64,000 bases of DNA from contig WAID01000007.1 in the NCBI GenBank assembly GCA_016584495.1, positions 1,598,001 through 1,662,000 on the forward strand, given 5' to 3'. Below the pieces are notes generated by a model. That model ran no database searches. It was not told the origin of the DNA and saw nothing but the letters and a program-made list of their open reading frames with translations. This DNA comes from Celoporthe dispersa. Lineage: Eukaryota; Ascomycota; Sordariomycetes; Diaporthales; Cryphonectriaceae. This document shows, in pieces, positions 36,793 through 49,098 of the stretch; position 1 is the first letter of the stretch; every line of letters begins with the position of its first letter. The translations under genes were made by a program, and so were the position numbers.

Positions 36793-39233
36793 TCAAGCAC
36801 TGGTCTTGTCATTGTCCTCGAGGAAGAAGTAGTTCCCGCTGAGCTTCTGCTCCTGGTCGAGCTGGGAGCCTCCCTTGTTGATACGCGGGCGGTAGTTGAC
36901 GGGGTCACGGCGGAAAGTCACGTCGAGGTTCTTGAGGAAGGTGTTGCAACCAGTGAGCAGCGACTCGGGCTTGTTGGCGTGGGCGTCAACACCAGGCTTG
37001 CCGTCGAAGACAATGACACGGTCAGCCAAGTACGTGGCCATGATGAAGTCGTGCTCGACGATGAAGGCTGTCTTCTTGGCGTGCATGATGAAGCGCTTGA
37101 TGACGCGGGCGGCAATGATACGCTGCTCGGAGTCCAGGTAGGCGGATGGTTCGTCGATGACGTAGATGTCGGCAGGGAGACCCAGGGCCAGGACGATGGC
37201 GACACGCTGCAGTTCACCACCGGACAAGTGCTTGACCTCCTGGTCAATGAAGTCGTCAAGCTTGAGAGGCTTCACGACATCAGTCTGGAACTGGGGAGAC
37301 AAGACTACAGAGGCGATTAGCGGAAACTTCCAGACAGATGTAGCTGGTGAGATAGCACTCACAAGAAGCCCTGATCTTCTTGAAGAAGAGCTGGCGAACA
37401 GTTCCCTCGAACTTGGGCGTGATGGTCTGCGGCTTCATGCTGATCTTCATCTCTGGTACCTTGGCGGTTCCATCAGGCTTCAGAGCGCCAGCAAGAAGGC
37501 GACAGAAGGTGGTCTTTCCAGTACCGTTCTCACCCATCATGACGATGATCCTGTTGTGACACCGTTAGTTGACCCATTGCCCCGAAACTCCTGTGAAGTG
37601 CTTGTATAGACGTACTCTGAGTCAGTGAAGCTGCCAGGATCGATCTGTAGGTGGAAGTCGCCCATCGTCTTCTCCATGCGCGGGTAGGTGAAGGCACGTG
37701 TCTGGTCGTTGTCGAACTGATCGGAGGCTTCGGCAATCCGGAAGGTAAGGGACTCATCGCGGAAACGCAGGTTCTCGGTCGGGATGTGTCCATCGAGGAA
37801 GATGTTGATACCCTCACGAACACTGTGGGGGAGAGAGACGACACCATACACTGCTGGCTGACCATAGAGAACGCAGACATAGTCGGAGAGGTAATCCAAG
37901 ACGCTGAGATCGTGCTCGACAACTGCAAAAACCGATTAGCTTATGATATATAGGGCGTTGGTGATCATTGCGAGGCTACAAAGAAGCATCACGTACCGAT
38001 AATATAGTTGTTGTGCTTGGATAGCGACCTGATCATCCTGGCAGCTGCCAGACGTTGCTTGACATCGAGATACGAGGAAGGCTCGTCAAACATGTACACA
38101 TCCTTGTCTTGGACCTATGTGGGGAATTAGCCCGGATATTCTCTTCTCTAGCATAACCAGGGAAAGAAACTTACGCAAGTCAGTCCGATGGCGAACCGCT
38201 GAAGCTCGCCACCAGACAGCTTGGTGACTTCACGTTCGTAGATGTGTCGCAACTCCAGGACATCGAGGACCTCATCCAGGTTGTCAAGCTGCCTCTGCTT
38301 GTTGAGGAGGGCATTCACGCTCTTCTCCGGGCCCTTGATGGCCCTAGGCAGCTGGTCGACATACTGGGGCTTGACAACAGATGTGAGGTCGTCCTCCAGC
38401 AGCTTGGTAAAGTAGTTCTGCAGCTCCGAGCCTCTGAAGTATTTTATGACATCTTCCCAGTCCGGCGGGTTGTCGTATCTTCCCAGGTTGGGCTTCAGTT
38501 TACCGCTGAGGATCTTGAGCGCAGTACTCTTTCCGATACCGTTTGTTCCGACGAGACCAAGCACATTTCCGGGCCTCGGCATCGGCCTATAACCCTATTA
38601 GTTCCGAGTATGGAGGGCACTTGATGCCTCATTGCCGACTCACAGTCTGTGGAGCTTGAAGCTGTTGGCGGAGTAACGGTGGGTGACCTGGGTCTCGAGG
38701 TTCGTGGGCAGGTTGATGATGGTAATGGCGCCGAAGGGACACTTCTTGGGGCAGATACCGCATCCTATGCAGAGGGACTCGGAGAGGAAGGCGAGCCGAG
38801 AATCAGGAGTAACCTCGATGCCTGGTTCGTAAAGGTCAGCAGGCGAAAGGGGGGGGGGGGGGACAAGGAGACAGAGGATCGATCGTCGGGGACTAACAAA
38901 GCTTGCCGCTGCGCACGACAGGACACGACTTCTTGCATTCTTGACGGCATTTCTGAGTTCGAGATCAGTACACCTAACTAGACTGTTTCTGAGGTGCAGG
39001 GTTCACGAGATGGATAACACACCTTCGGCTTGCACTGTTGCGCCCGGAATGTATCGTCATGGTCAGTCCAGCGTCCTCTTCACATTGTGTATGGCGGGGT
39101 AGCGGGGCGGGGTGCGGCATGCCTTGTCGCTATTCACAATAGCGATACTGAAGAACGGCTGTCAGCAGGTTGTCCAGGAAGGCCCTGGGACCAGAGGAGT
39201 ATATGTTACATACCGCGTGAGTTTGTCGGCCAT
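36793..39233 (-). CDS. RLI1: ABCE1/Rli1 ribosome recycling Fe-S ATPase
   Basis: Ten exons: 39214-39233, 39123-39147, 39023-39034, 38898-38952, 38644-38821, 38175-38586, 37997-38114, 37616-37922, 37363-37550, 36793-37304. They sum to 1827 nt and 608 residues, the same length as yeast Rli1. Two 4Fe-4S clusters are made by CKPKKCRQECKKSC...C and CIGCGICPKKCPF; NBD1 has GTNGIGKST, LSGGELQR and FDEPSSYLD; NBD2 has GENGTGKTT, LSGGELQRVAI and IDEPSAYLD. The enzyme splits ribosomes after termination and aids 40S export and initiation. The third exon is only 12 nt (CKPK), and the intron before it (39035-39122) starts with GC, not GT. Every junction is phase-consistent and the frame is intact throughout. 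It is one of the best conserved eukaryotic genes, so the exon calls are firm. Confidence 0.97.
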
Positions 39234-42087
39234 GATGACAACGACGCTGAGGGTGGCGTGGAGGTTTGTTGTAGAGGTGTCGGACAGGATTGTCTTTGTA
39301 GGTTCCGAAAATCCTCGAGACGACTGAGATCGGCCGTCGCAGGCACCAGCCTATTGTGGTTTGGTAATGAATGAAAAGCGATAGGCCAGTTTCCACCAAG
39401 GGTTGGAAGGGGTTAGAACAAAGGCGGCCACGTAGGAAGTACGGTCAGTGGACGGGTGTCATGGTTGGAACCTTTTTTTTCTTCTTCTTTTCTTTTTTGG
39501 TCAGACAGTGCCAGGCGGCGATGGAATTTGTGGCCCTTTGACCGTACGCGGGACTAACTAGCCTGCCCGTACAGCGCGGGGCAGGTCAATAATCAGACGG
39601 CCACTGATAGGTGGGCAGGAGTGAGCAGGGGTGCTTACTACAACCTGCGTCCGTCGTACGCTAGCCCCTGTAGCGCAGCCCATTTCAAGGCCACCCAGTC
39701 CTGGATTCGATGATGCAAGGTCTCCTCAAGGATGGTCAATCATTCAGCCTTACAACCCATGGTGCCATTCTTCAGGGAGCCATGCTGCACATACCGAGTT
39801 TTAACATAAGCTGTGTACCAAGAGGATGCAGCTAGATCTAGCAGATACCATGCAGGTCTACGGGTGTGGCCTCACTAGCGTTAGCGGGCACAAGGGGAGA
39901 TTCTTTTTCTCTCTCTGCAAACTGTACCAATGCCGAGGCTTGATGCCATCTATGCATGGTCCAGAAAAGAGAAGAGCAGGGGATCAGCAAGGTTGCCACA
40001 GAGCTGTACAAGTATGCTGTAGATACAATCAAGCCATCGGCATCTCAGCCCCTACCTTTTCAACCTGGTGTGACCGCACCGGATGCTGCAGCCTTCGGCT
40101 CTCTTTGTCCTCATTGGTGATGTTTAGTATGCACAGACGATGCTCTTTAGGCATCATTAAGCGCCTCTGAAGGTTGCCTATCAAACAGGTCAGAATACTT
40201 GAAGGGAAAGCTGAAAGATTATTTCGCAGTCGTCTGATAGTAATAGATGTTCTACGTCAAAGAGAGTATTTCGACCACTCTTCATTGTGGCTCTTCAATA
40301 TTTTGCAATTGGACTCCTGAACTAAATCCTCTTGGTGCGGCAGTGTGGCCTTCCGTCAGGGTCCGGCTCTGCACATGTTTTTGATACGGATTGTGGTTGA
40401 ACGCTGCCAGTCAACCGCCCCCTATAACCATCCTAAAATGCCATTCAAAGGATCATATATCGAACACCGTTTGGTGGATACTCTATGCTTTTTGGTCCAG
40501 CTATCAGAGATGCTGCAGGGGCCTCTCCATTTATATGAATCTTAGATGACCGTCTTCGTAGTCCTAGTCCACTCGTGGTTACCAAGTCAGCTGAGGTACT
40601 ATCAGCTGAGCAGCCTGAAAAATCCAGCGCAACACTAGCACTTTAAGACCCTTCATACACGAGCATCCATTTCAATTGTGCGCTCCTTTGTTCTTGTTTC
40701 ATTGGTTGAATGTGCCACAGCCTGTCCATCTCTTCTTGTTTGGTTATCTGCTTGCTCCTTTGCCCGCTAAACAATCTCTTGCCATCAAAAGCCGCAGACG
40801 TGGCCCTTGTCAGCTTCACTGGATCAGATCATTCAGTATACAAGATAGCCTTGGAAGGCAAGCAAGCAAGCTAGTCTTCAAAGACCTTTTCCATAGTGTC
40901 ATGAGCTAGCTAGACCATCCAGGCAAAGTTGTTCTCTTTCAAGTCAGGTATACTCCTTTCTTCTATTGGCTTCTATGGTTGAGCAGCCAGCAAACAGCTC
41001 ATTATCGTTGTGAAAGCCTCATCTATTGTACCTCCTAGGAGGCCACCTCAACAGCTAGCCATGATGAAACCTAACAATAAGAAGAAGGAAAATAAAAGAA
41101 AAAAAATAACAGAACAACAATAACTGGCCCTAATGACAACACCCAAGGTCAGCAAGATCAAAGCTGACGGGTTTGTATGCTCGGTAGGTTGGCCTCCAGC
41201 TAGGAACACTTAAGGAACAGTACTTGATGTCTCAGCCCCAGCGCGGTCCAAAAAGTAGTGTTGGAATAGCCCCAGCTAGCAGCACCCAGGCCTGGGCCAC
41301 TAACAGATTCACAGCATGACCCCACAGCAAGCTCGTTAGCCCCGCCCAGCAGGCAGTACTTCAGCTCAGACCACCTGGACCCCAACTCCCTGCGACCTAG
41401 CCCACTGTCCCTCTGCTGGATTTGCCCACCACTGCACTTGTCACTCTTTGAAATTTACCGACTTCTGCCTTCCTTTCCCTCATCCACCCGCACGCAAGTA
41501 ACCTCCAGACACCAATACCGCTCCCAACCCACATCACCACCAACCATTTTCCCCTCTACCGACCAAAAGAATCTCGTTCAATACTCTATTTTCCTGCTGC
41601 CTGGGTTCTGTCAGTTTTATGAATGACTTGTAAGTCCCTCCACCCGCCATTCCATCGCCGGTGGGAGCTGCCGCGCCTGCCTGTCCTCCGCCTCGTGTCT
41701 TGCCATCGAGTCCCCATCGAAGACGGACACATGCCCCCTGATATTCAACCATATATCTCGGGGGTATACCTTCGGAACACCTGTGATCGACGGGCCTGCG
41801 CCTCGCCGATGATGCTGATGCGTCTGCGACCTCGTCAGAGTCGTCTGGCCTCAGGTCCGACCCCAATTGACTTCCATCACCCACCAGCCTCGTCACCATC
41901 AGTGACACCCGGGGGATGCGACAAGCACGGTATCTAGCTGATTTCCAGCTGTTCCAAGGCGGTCTGCTTCTTTTCGGGGTCGCCTATGGCATCTGCAACG
42001 TGTCCTCTGGCCGCGTCTCGATCCATCAAGAGAATCATCACTGACATCGCCGTCTCACAGCAGCCAGCCTCGCCAGCCTCGGTGACC
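39234..42087. other. 2.85 kb divergent region, RLI1 (-) and CHD1 (+)
   Basis: No recognisable gene. A T/CTT-rich tract lies near 39470-39500 and an A-rich tract near 41085-41110. The middle (about 39750-41000) looks poorer in G+C than its flanks by eye. The last 600 nt are pyrimidine-rich and probably 5' UTR/promoter of CHD1. An in-frame ATG at 41986 would add 34 residues to CHD1. Confidence 0.5.
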
Positions 42088-45000
42088 ATGTCTTCCTCGC
42101 CGGAATCCAGTCCGGTTAATGGACATCCTTCGCCGGTCGCAAACCACGTCTCTGTACAACTCCTCGACCCCGAGCCCAGCGACAGCGATCTGTCCGATGC
42201 CCCAGCCCCTGGCCCCGGCTCTCCCGCCTCTGCCTCGCGCGACGAGCTTGACCAGGCCGCCATGAATGGCCGCGCCGATGATTTCGATGACCCTTCGAGC
42301 TCCAGTGATGAAGATGCCCCCAACGACGGCGACTTTGATGACACTGCAGAGGCTGCCTCCCCCGTTAGCAACGGGGACCAGGTCGAGGCTGCCTCTTCAG
42401 ACGACTCGCGGACCGCCTCGAAGCGGAAAGCAGGCCCCGGCTTGGAGGAGGAGTACATGAGAGAGAACCCTGAGCTCTACGGCTTGAGAAGAAGCGTATG
42501 TCGCTGCCGCCTCGCGTTGAAGGATAGACTGCTAACCAATCACCACCAGTCTCGCCCACAACAGCGTCGTAAGATCGTAAGTTGCCCTTGCCGCCAACTG
42601 TGCCGTCCTCAAGGAGACTCGCTGACCACCTGTAATCCAGATTGAAGATGATGATGAGTCTGAGTCCGACTCTATTGTCGCCAGCCGACGAGTCGTCAAG
42701 AAGCGACGAACCGAGCGATCTTTGCCATGTAAGCTTCCACTTCTCGCCGGCATTCCGCCTGAGCTTCGCTAATGAGATGCCTCATCAGCCTCCAAGCGCG
42801 CTACCCCTCTCCGCCAGACGCCAATCGATGACTCTGATAGCGACACGTACGGCGGTGCTCGGGCCAAGAGCTTCCAGAAGAGGGCTCGTCGCCAAGCCGA
42901 AGCCCAGCCCGCCGTGGCACTGGCAGAGAAGCGTTGGAACAGCCGCAGGGCTGCTCGCGTCTCGGCTGGAGCATACCAGGAGAGTGATGTCGAACTAGAC
43001 GATGACTCCGACCTCACCCCGAACTACTGGGCCGCAGCCGAGTACGAGGATACCTCGCCCTATATCGAGAAGATCATCCGACACAAGCTGAAGCCCGATC
43101 GCGAGATGACCCGAGAGACGACTCGACACGACTTCGAGTACTTGGTCAAGTGGCAAGGCCAGTCTCATATGCACAACTCATGGGAGTCCACTGAGTCTGT
43201 TGTTGGCTGCCGAGGAATCCGTCGGCTTGAGAACTACTACAAGAAGGTCGTTGAGTTCGAGATCAGCCTACACTTCGAAAGTGACGATATCACGCCCGAA
43301 CAGCGAGAAGAGTATCTTCTCGACCGCGAGCGACAGCAAGAAGCGGTCGAGGATTATACCAAGGTCGAGCGTGTCGTGGCTGTCCGGGAGGGCGACGACG
43401 GTGACGAGTACCTGATTAAGTGGAAAGGCTTGCAGTACGACGAGTGCACCTGGGAGACTGCCAGTGCTGTCAGCAAACACGATCAAGACAAGATCGACCT
43501 CTTCCTGGACCGCTCGTCACGCTCCTGGCAGTCAGATCGGACCGAGTCCAACATCGACACCCGCACCCCGATGCGCAAGATTGATCAGCAGCCATCGTAC
43601 ATTCAGAATGGTGAGCTTCGAGAGTTCCAGATGAAGGGGTTGAACTTTCTGGCCCTCAACTGGACTCGTGCAAACAACGTCATCCTGGCAGACGAAATGG
43701 GTCTGGGTAAGACTGTTCAGAGCGTATCGTTTCTCAGCTGGCTGCGCAATGACCGTGGTCAGGAAGGACCGTTCCTGGTGGTGGCACCGCTCAGTGTCAT
43801 TCCGGCTTGGTGCGATACCTTTAATCACTGGGCTCCAGACCTGAACTACGTCGTCTACCTTGGTCCTGAGGCCGCGCGATCCACTATTCGCGAGCACGAA
43901 CTTCTCGCCAACAACAACCCCAAAAAGCCCAAGTTCAATGTCCTCGTCACCTCTTACGACTACATCCTCCTCGACTCAGATTTTATGAGAACTATCAAGT
44001 GGCAGGTTCTGGCCGTGGATGAGGCCCACCGGCTCAAGAACCGCGAGTCCCAGCTCTACGGGAAGCTTGTCAGCTTCAACGTACCCTGCAAAGTCCTCAT
44101 CACCGGCACACCTATCCAAAATAACCTAGCCGAGTTGTCAGCCCTGCTCGACTTTCTCAACCCTGGCAAGGTCCGCATCGATGAAGCGCTAGAGCACCTG
44201 GGGCAATCGGAGAAGAATGAAGTAGTGGATGAGGAGAAGGACCAAGAGCAGCGAAAAGCCACGCAAGAGAAACTCGCCCAGCTACACACTGCCATTGCGC
44301 CCTTCATCATCCGTCGGACCAAGGAGACAGTCGAGTCTGACCTGCCACCTAAGACCGAGAAGATCATTCGCGTGGAATTGTCCGACGTACAGCTGGAATA
44401 CTACAAGAACATCCTCACCCGCAACTACGCGGCCCTGAAGGATGCTAATGGTCAAAAGCAGTCCCTCCTCAATATCATGATGGAGTTGAAGAAGATCAGC
44501 AATCACCCATACATGTTCCACGGCGTCGAGGAGAGGGTGTTGAACGGCAGCACGCGTCGTGAGGACGGCATCAAGGGTCTGATCACGAGCAGTGGCAAGA
44601 TGATGCTTCTTGATCAGCTTCTCACCAAGCTCAGAAAGGACGGTCACCGCGTGCTGATCTTCAGTCAGATGGTCAAGATGCTTGACATCCTCGGAGATTA
44701 CCTCCGCATACGCGGCTATCAGTTCCAAAGGCTCGATGGCACTATACCCGCTGGGCCTCGGCGCATGGCGATCAATCACTTCAATGCCGAGGGCAGCGAG
44801 GATTTCTGCTTTTATTGTCCACTCGTGCGGGTGGCCTGGGAATTAATCTCATGACTGCCGACACTGTCATCATCTATGATTCGGACTGGAACCCGCAAGC
44901 TGACCTCCAGGCCATGGCGCGGGCCCACCGTATCGGTCAGAAGAAACCGGTCAGCGTCTACCGACTCGTCGCGAAGCAGACCATCGAGGAAGAGGTCGTC

Positions 45001-47310
45001 AAGAGAGCTCGCAACAAGCTGTTCCTGGAGTACCTCACGATCCAAGCCGGTGTCACGGACGAAGGCAAAGCGCTTCGTGAACAGTTCCAAGACCGAGGAC
45101 TAAAGGTGGACGAGGCGAAGACGGCCGAGGACATCCAAATGATTCTCAAGATGCGTTCGCAGAACTTGTTTGAGCAATCGGGCAACCAGGAGAAGTTAGA
45201 GCAGCTTGACATTGATGCCATCCTGGAGCAGGCCGAGGAAACCAAGACTGCTGTTGACGATAAGCTCAACCTGAGCACGGGCGGCATTGACTGGGACAAC
45301 TGGATGCAGGTGACTGATGTCAAGGTTGACGAAACGGCCCTTGATTGGGACCAGATTATCCCTGCCGACCAGCTCGCCGTCGTTAAGGCCGAGGAAGAGA
45401 AGAAACAGCATGATGCGTTCCTCGCCAAAGCCAGGGAAGAAAATGCTCCTCGGAAGGCCACACTGAAGAATGTCAAGAAGACGACCGACAATGATAGGGC
45501 AGACCGCCTCGCGAAGAAGCGCGAGAGGGAGAGACAAGAACTAGCCGAGCTCGAAGAGCAGCGGGCTCTCTTGTCTGATCCACGACGGCCTCTTAACGAG
45601 AAGGAAACACGGAACCTCATCCGCGCCTTCTTTCGTTACGGCTCTATGCACGACCGCGCAGAAGAGGTGATTCATGAGGCTCGACTGTCCGACCGCGACC
45701 CTGATTTCCTCCAAGGTATTGTTGACAGTCTTGTGGCTGATTGCCAGGCTGCTGTCGATATCAGCAACGACAAGGTTCGTGAGGAAGAGGAACGAACAGG
45801 CAAGCAACTCGCGAAGAAGGATAAGAAGGCTGTGCTCGTCGACTTTGGCGAGGTCAGAAAGGTCAATGCGGAGACGGTCTTGGAGAGACCACCGCAGATG
45901 AGGCTCCTGCGCCAGATCCTGCAAGGACAGGCCAATCCCCTTACCTTCCGCCTACCAGAGGCAGCCAAAGCCGCACACTACACCTGCGAATGGGGAGCTC
46001 GCGAGGATGGCATGCTGCTGATCGGCATAGACAAGTACGGGTTTGGCGCCTGGACTCAGATCAGAGACGACAAGGAACTGAATATGGCAGACAAGTTCTT
46101 CCTGGAGGAGCATCGGGTGGACAAGAAGGAGGAGCGCAAGAATGCTTCAGAAAAGAACATTCAGTCTCCCGGTGCCGTCCATCTGGTTCGTCGTTCAGAG
46201 TATCTCCTGTCAGTCTTGATGGCCAAGCACTCAGACGATGCTACCTACAAGAAGGCCGTGGAGAATCACCACCGCAGCAAGAAGAATCTCGTCAACGGCC
46301 ACCGTCGCAGCGATGCCAATTCGGCTTCTGCTTCGCCCGCGCCTGGGTATACCAAGAAGTCAGCACAAAACAGGGAGCGCAACCGAGAGCGCATGGGAGC
46401 GCACCTTAGCGACACGTACCGGTCTCGAAGCCTGGCAGACGACCGCGGAACGCCGCGCCCTGAACATAAGAGAAAGCACCTGGACGATCACCAAGATCGG
46501 CACAACAAGCACCGTCGCACCGAGCACGGTCACGGCGAAGCGCGGCACAAGGACGACAAGGCTCGTGCGAAGCTCGGTCCTGATGCCCTCGAACGCCTCA
46601 AGAAGGCTCGCGAGGACTCTGTGCAGCGCTTCAACCGGCTGATGGAGCTCGACGACGAGAAACTAGACTCGGCTAACAACGAGCATCTCATCTGGTCGCT
46701 GCTGAAGCCTGTGCGAGGCAACTTCCAGCGTATCATGCACACGACAGCTGAACACATGCCTTCGGCCAAGGAACGTGCCAGGACGATGGGCTCTGAGCTG
46801 CGACAGATTGGTAATCACCTAATCGGCCTTCGAGATGCCGGACTTCCCCGTGAGCAGCTGGAGGGTCTGATGCCACAATTCTGGTAAGAGAACCATCTCA
46901 CTGCTGCCCAAAGCAAGTACTAATCGCAGTTTAGGGATTTCCTGGCCACTGTATGGCCCATTGGGGAGGTTGAGGTCACGGGCAAGAGGCTCTCCAGAAT
47001 GTACCGCGACCTCCGGGAAAAGGACAAAAAGGTAGATGACGAGAAGCTGCAAGCCAAGAGACGAGAAGACCTCGAGGACGGAGAAATCGATGTCGAAGAC
47101 GAGAAACGTCGTCGGGAGCGAAAAGAGGCTCGACGAGAGCCAAGCGAAGACACGCGCCGTGACTACCGTCGCGATGATAGGCATCGCGCCTACGAAAACG
47201 GTGACCGCCTGAGCTTCCGCAGGGATCGTGATCGTGGCCAGTCGTTGGTTGACCGGCCGAGACCGTCGTGGAGCCCCAGCACCCAACAGCACCGACACAG
47301 CCCATACTAG
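42088..47310 (+). CDS. CHD1: Chromatin remodelling ATPase Chd1, with an apparent one-base frameshift
   Basis: Exons 42088-42495, 42550-42576 (27 nt), 42641-42728, 42789-46883, 46935-47310; about 1664 residues. After an acidic/Ser-rich N-terminus come two chromodomains (about 265-345, LVKWQGQSHMHNSWE; about 360-430, LIKWKGLQYDECTWE), a Snf2 ATPase with DEMGLGKT (about 475) and VDEAH (about 583), the helicase-C lobe with STRAGGLGINL, the SANT/SLIDE-type region, and a C-terminal helical domain (ALERLKKAREDSVQRFNRLM). Chd1 spaces nucleosomes behind RNA polymerase II. The frame breaks at 44810-44813: ...EGSEDFCF is followed by STRAGGLG one frame back, and adding one T to the T4 run restores the conserved FCFLLSTRAGGLG. 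The ATG at 42088 (accATGtct) is preferred over 41986. The ATPase would be cut in two if the break were real. Confidence 0.92.
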
Positions 47311-49098
47311 GTGCTCGAGCTGTGAAGTCAGCGTACTTCACGCGCGTCGCTCCGCTGAGAGCGGGTGACACTGTCGGCAGCATCCACCTTTTCGCGGCAA
47401 GAACCGCCGCGTCTCAAACTTCAATGGCAGCAACGTTCTAGTGAGATTCCTTGATCCAGATCTCACAATTCGCCGGGCGACCACATGGCAGAGTCCCGGA
47501 TGAATAATAGGCAGCATTATTCCGGCGCACTGAAAATATGAACTGGCGTTACTTGGTTGTGGTCAAAAGCCACATTACGCGGGGGGGCGGGGGGGGTCAC
47601 ATAAATCAGATAAATTGGTTTTGGTGTGGCATAATTGCTTTTTGTCTTCTTTTAAAGAGAGATACAGCGTTTCTGTGCAAGAACGAGTGCTTCCTTACCT
47701 AGCGAAAAGGAGAAGACGTGGGTTTCGTCGTTATCGCAATTTGCAGACAACCCTTGGGAGGCTCTACTTTTCACGTGGAACGTTCAGCTGGCTACGAGGC
47801 AATGAGTGTCGGTCGGTTGTAGTCTGGAGCCCAAGTCTGTGGGAGAGGGAGAGGGGGGGGGTGTAACGGTGCACTGGGATGGTGTTCAATCTGGCGACGT
47901 GACCTCACATGTGATGAGGTCACAAACTGTATCAGTTACTCTTGAGATTATGAGTGAGATAGGCAGCCGTTGAAGAGGCCACCAGCCTGAAGTCTATCCT
48001 GTGGCCTGGGGAAGGAGTCTCAGCTATTTTTTTTTCATGTAGCTTACCCAGGTCCAGGGCCATTAAACAATGATCTCCAAAGGTTTGATGGTTGTGATGT
48101 GTCTGTCCTGTGTGCCTATCTAATGGTGACTGGCCGCCGTTCCCAACCCCCCCCCCCCCACTGGTCCATGCCTGAGAGTGGTATCTTCACGCACAAGGAA
48201 TAGACTTCTCATCTTTGCTCGGGAAGCCATTGCAGGTCACACAGCTTCATCATCCTCCCCGAGGTGGTATTTAGGGAGGGGGACAGGTTACGATACGGCG
48301 AGAGATACAGACGGGCCGCGCAGCAGCACGCGCAGCAACCCGATTGGGTAGGTTCTGTGCCATGTCACAACATTGGAATCTATCACTACGATCCTAGAAC
48401 AGAAGATTGACTTCAGAACGGACTTCGATTACTGTGAACTGTGAACACCGCGGCATCAAAGTCCCTGTCTGGTGTGTGTTTTGTGTCACCAGAACTGATA
48501 AGTATGTTCACAACTCGTAATGTCTGACGATGACAGGCAACAACGCGGTCCCCCCCCCCCAAATACCTCAAATGTAATCATAATCCACATCTCCTTCATG
48601 ACGTCTTCCTCCATACCCTCGTTCTCATAACCTGATCCCTCTGGAAACGCCTCGCTGGCATGTGAATTCCTCAGGGGTATTTCCCATCTATCAAGACCTC
48701 CCAAGCCATGAATGTAATGAATATCCGGAAGCAAACCAAAGCAAAAGGGCAACGCTTCTCGGTTCGTGCACATCGTAGGTGCGTTTTCATGCAAGTTGCG
48801 GTGCTGAAATAGTGAGTTGTAGTAGAGTTTTGATCTGCTTTCGGGTGATGCTCGACTTATGGGTACTGTGCCGTTCTATATCGAGTAATTTGGGTCTTTC
48901 GATACCTGGTTCCTTTCAGAGCTGGGCGTAGTCCCATCCTGGTTCATCCTTCTCCTCTGGTTCACAGCTTCTAGGCCTGGCGTGACCACATTCGCTAGTG
49001 AGGAAAAGAAGGGTAGCAGTAGCCACCGGGGCAGTACCAGGGCGCAGGAACACGCTGCGAGGCTTCTGGTCCGCCAGGTGAGCATTTCCTCCGGGAAG
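47311..49098. other. 1.8 kb between converging 3' ends
   Basis: Between CHD1 (+) and the sirtuin gene (-). Holds a G-rich run (about 47581-47596), an inverted repeat (47899-47923), and a C14-type run near 48149. ORFs present are short and not domain-like. Confidence 0.55.
47899..47923. repeat. 9-bp inverted repeat with 7-nt loop
   Basis: GTGACCTCA and TGAGGTCAC are perfect inverted arms around a 7-nt spacer, downstream of CHD1. It could be a dimeric protein site or an RNA hairpin; no evidence decides. Confidence 0.6.

Noticed and set aside
36588..36908. 106-codon minus-strand ORF at the RLI1 3' end
   Set aside because: Overlaps the last RLI1 exon in another frame; no domain or own promoter evidence.
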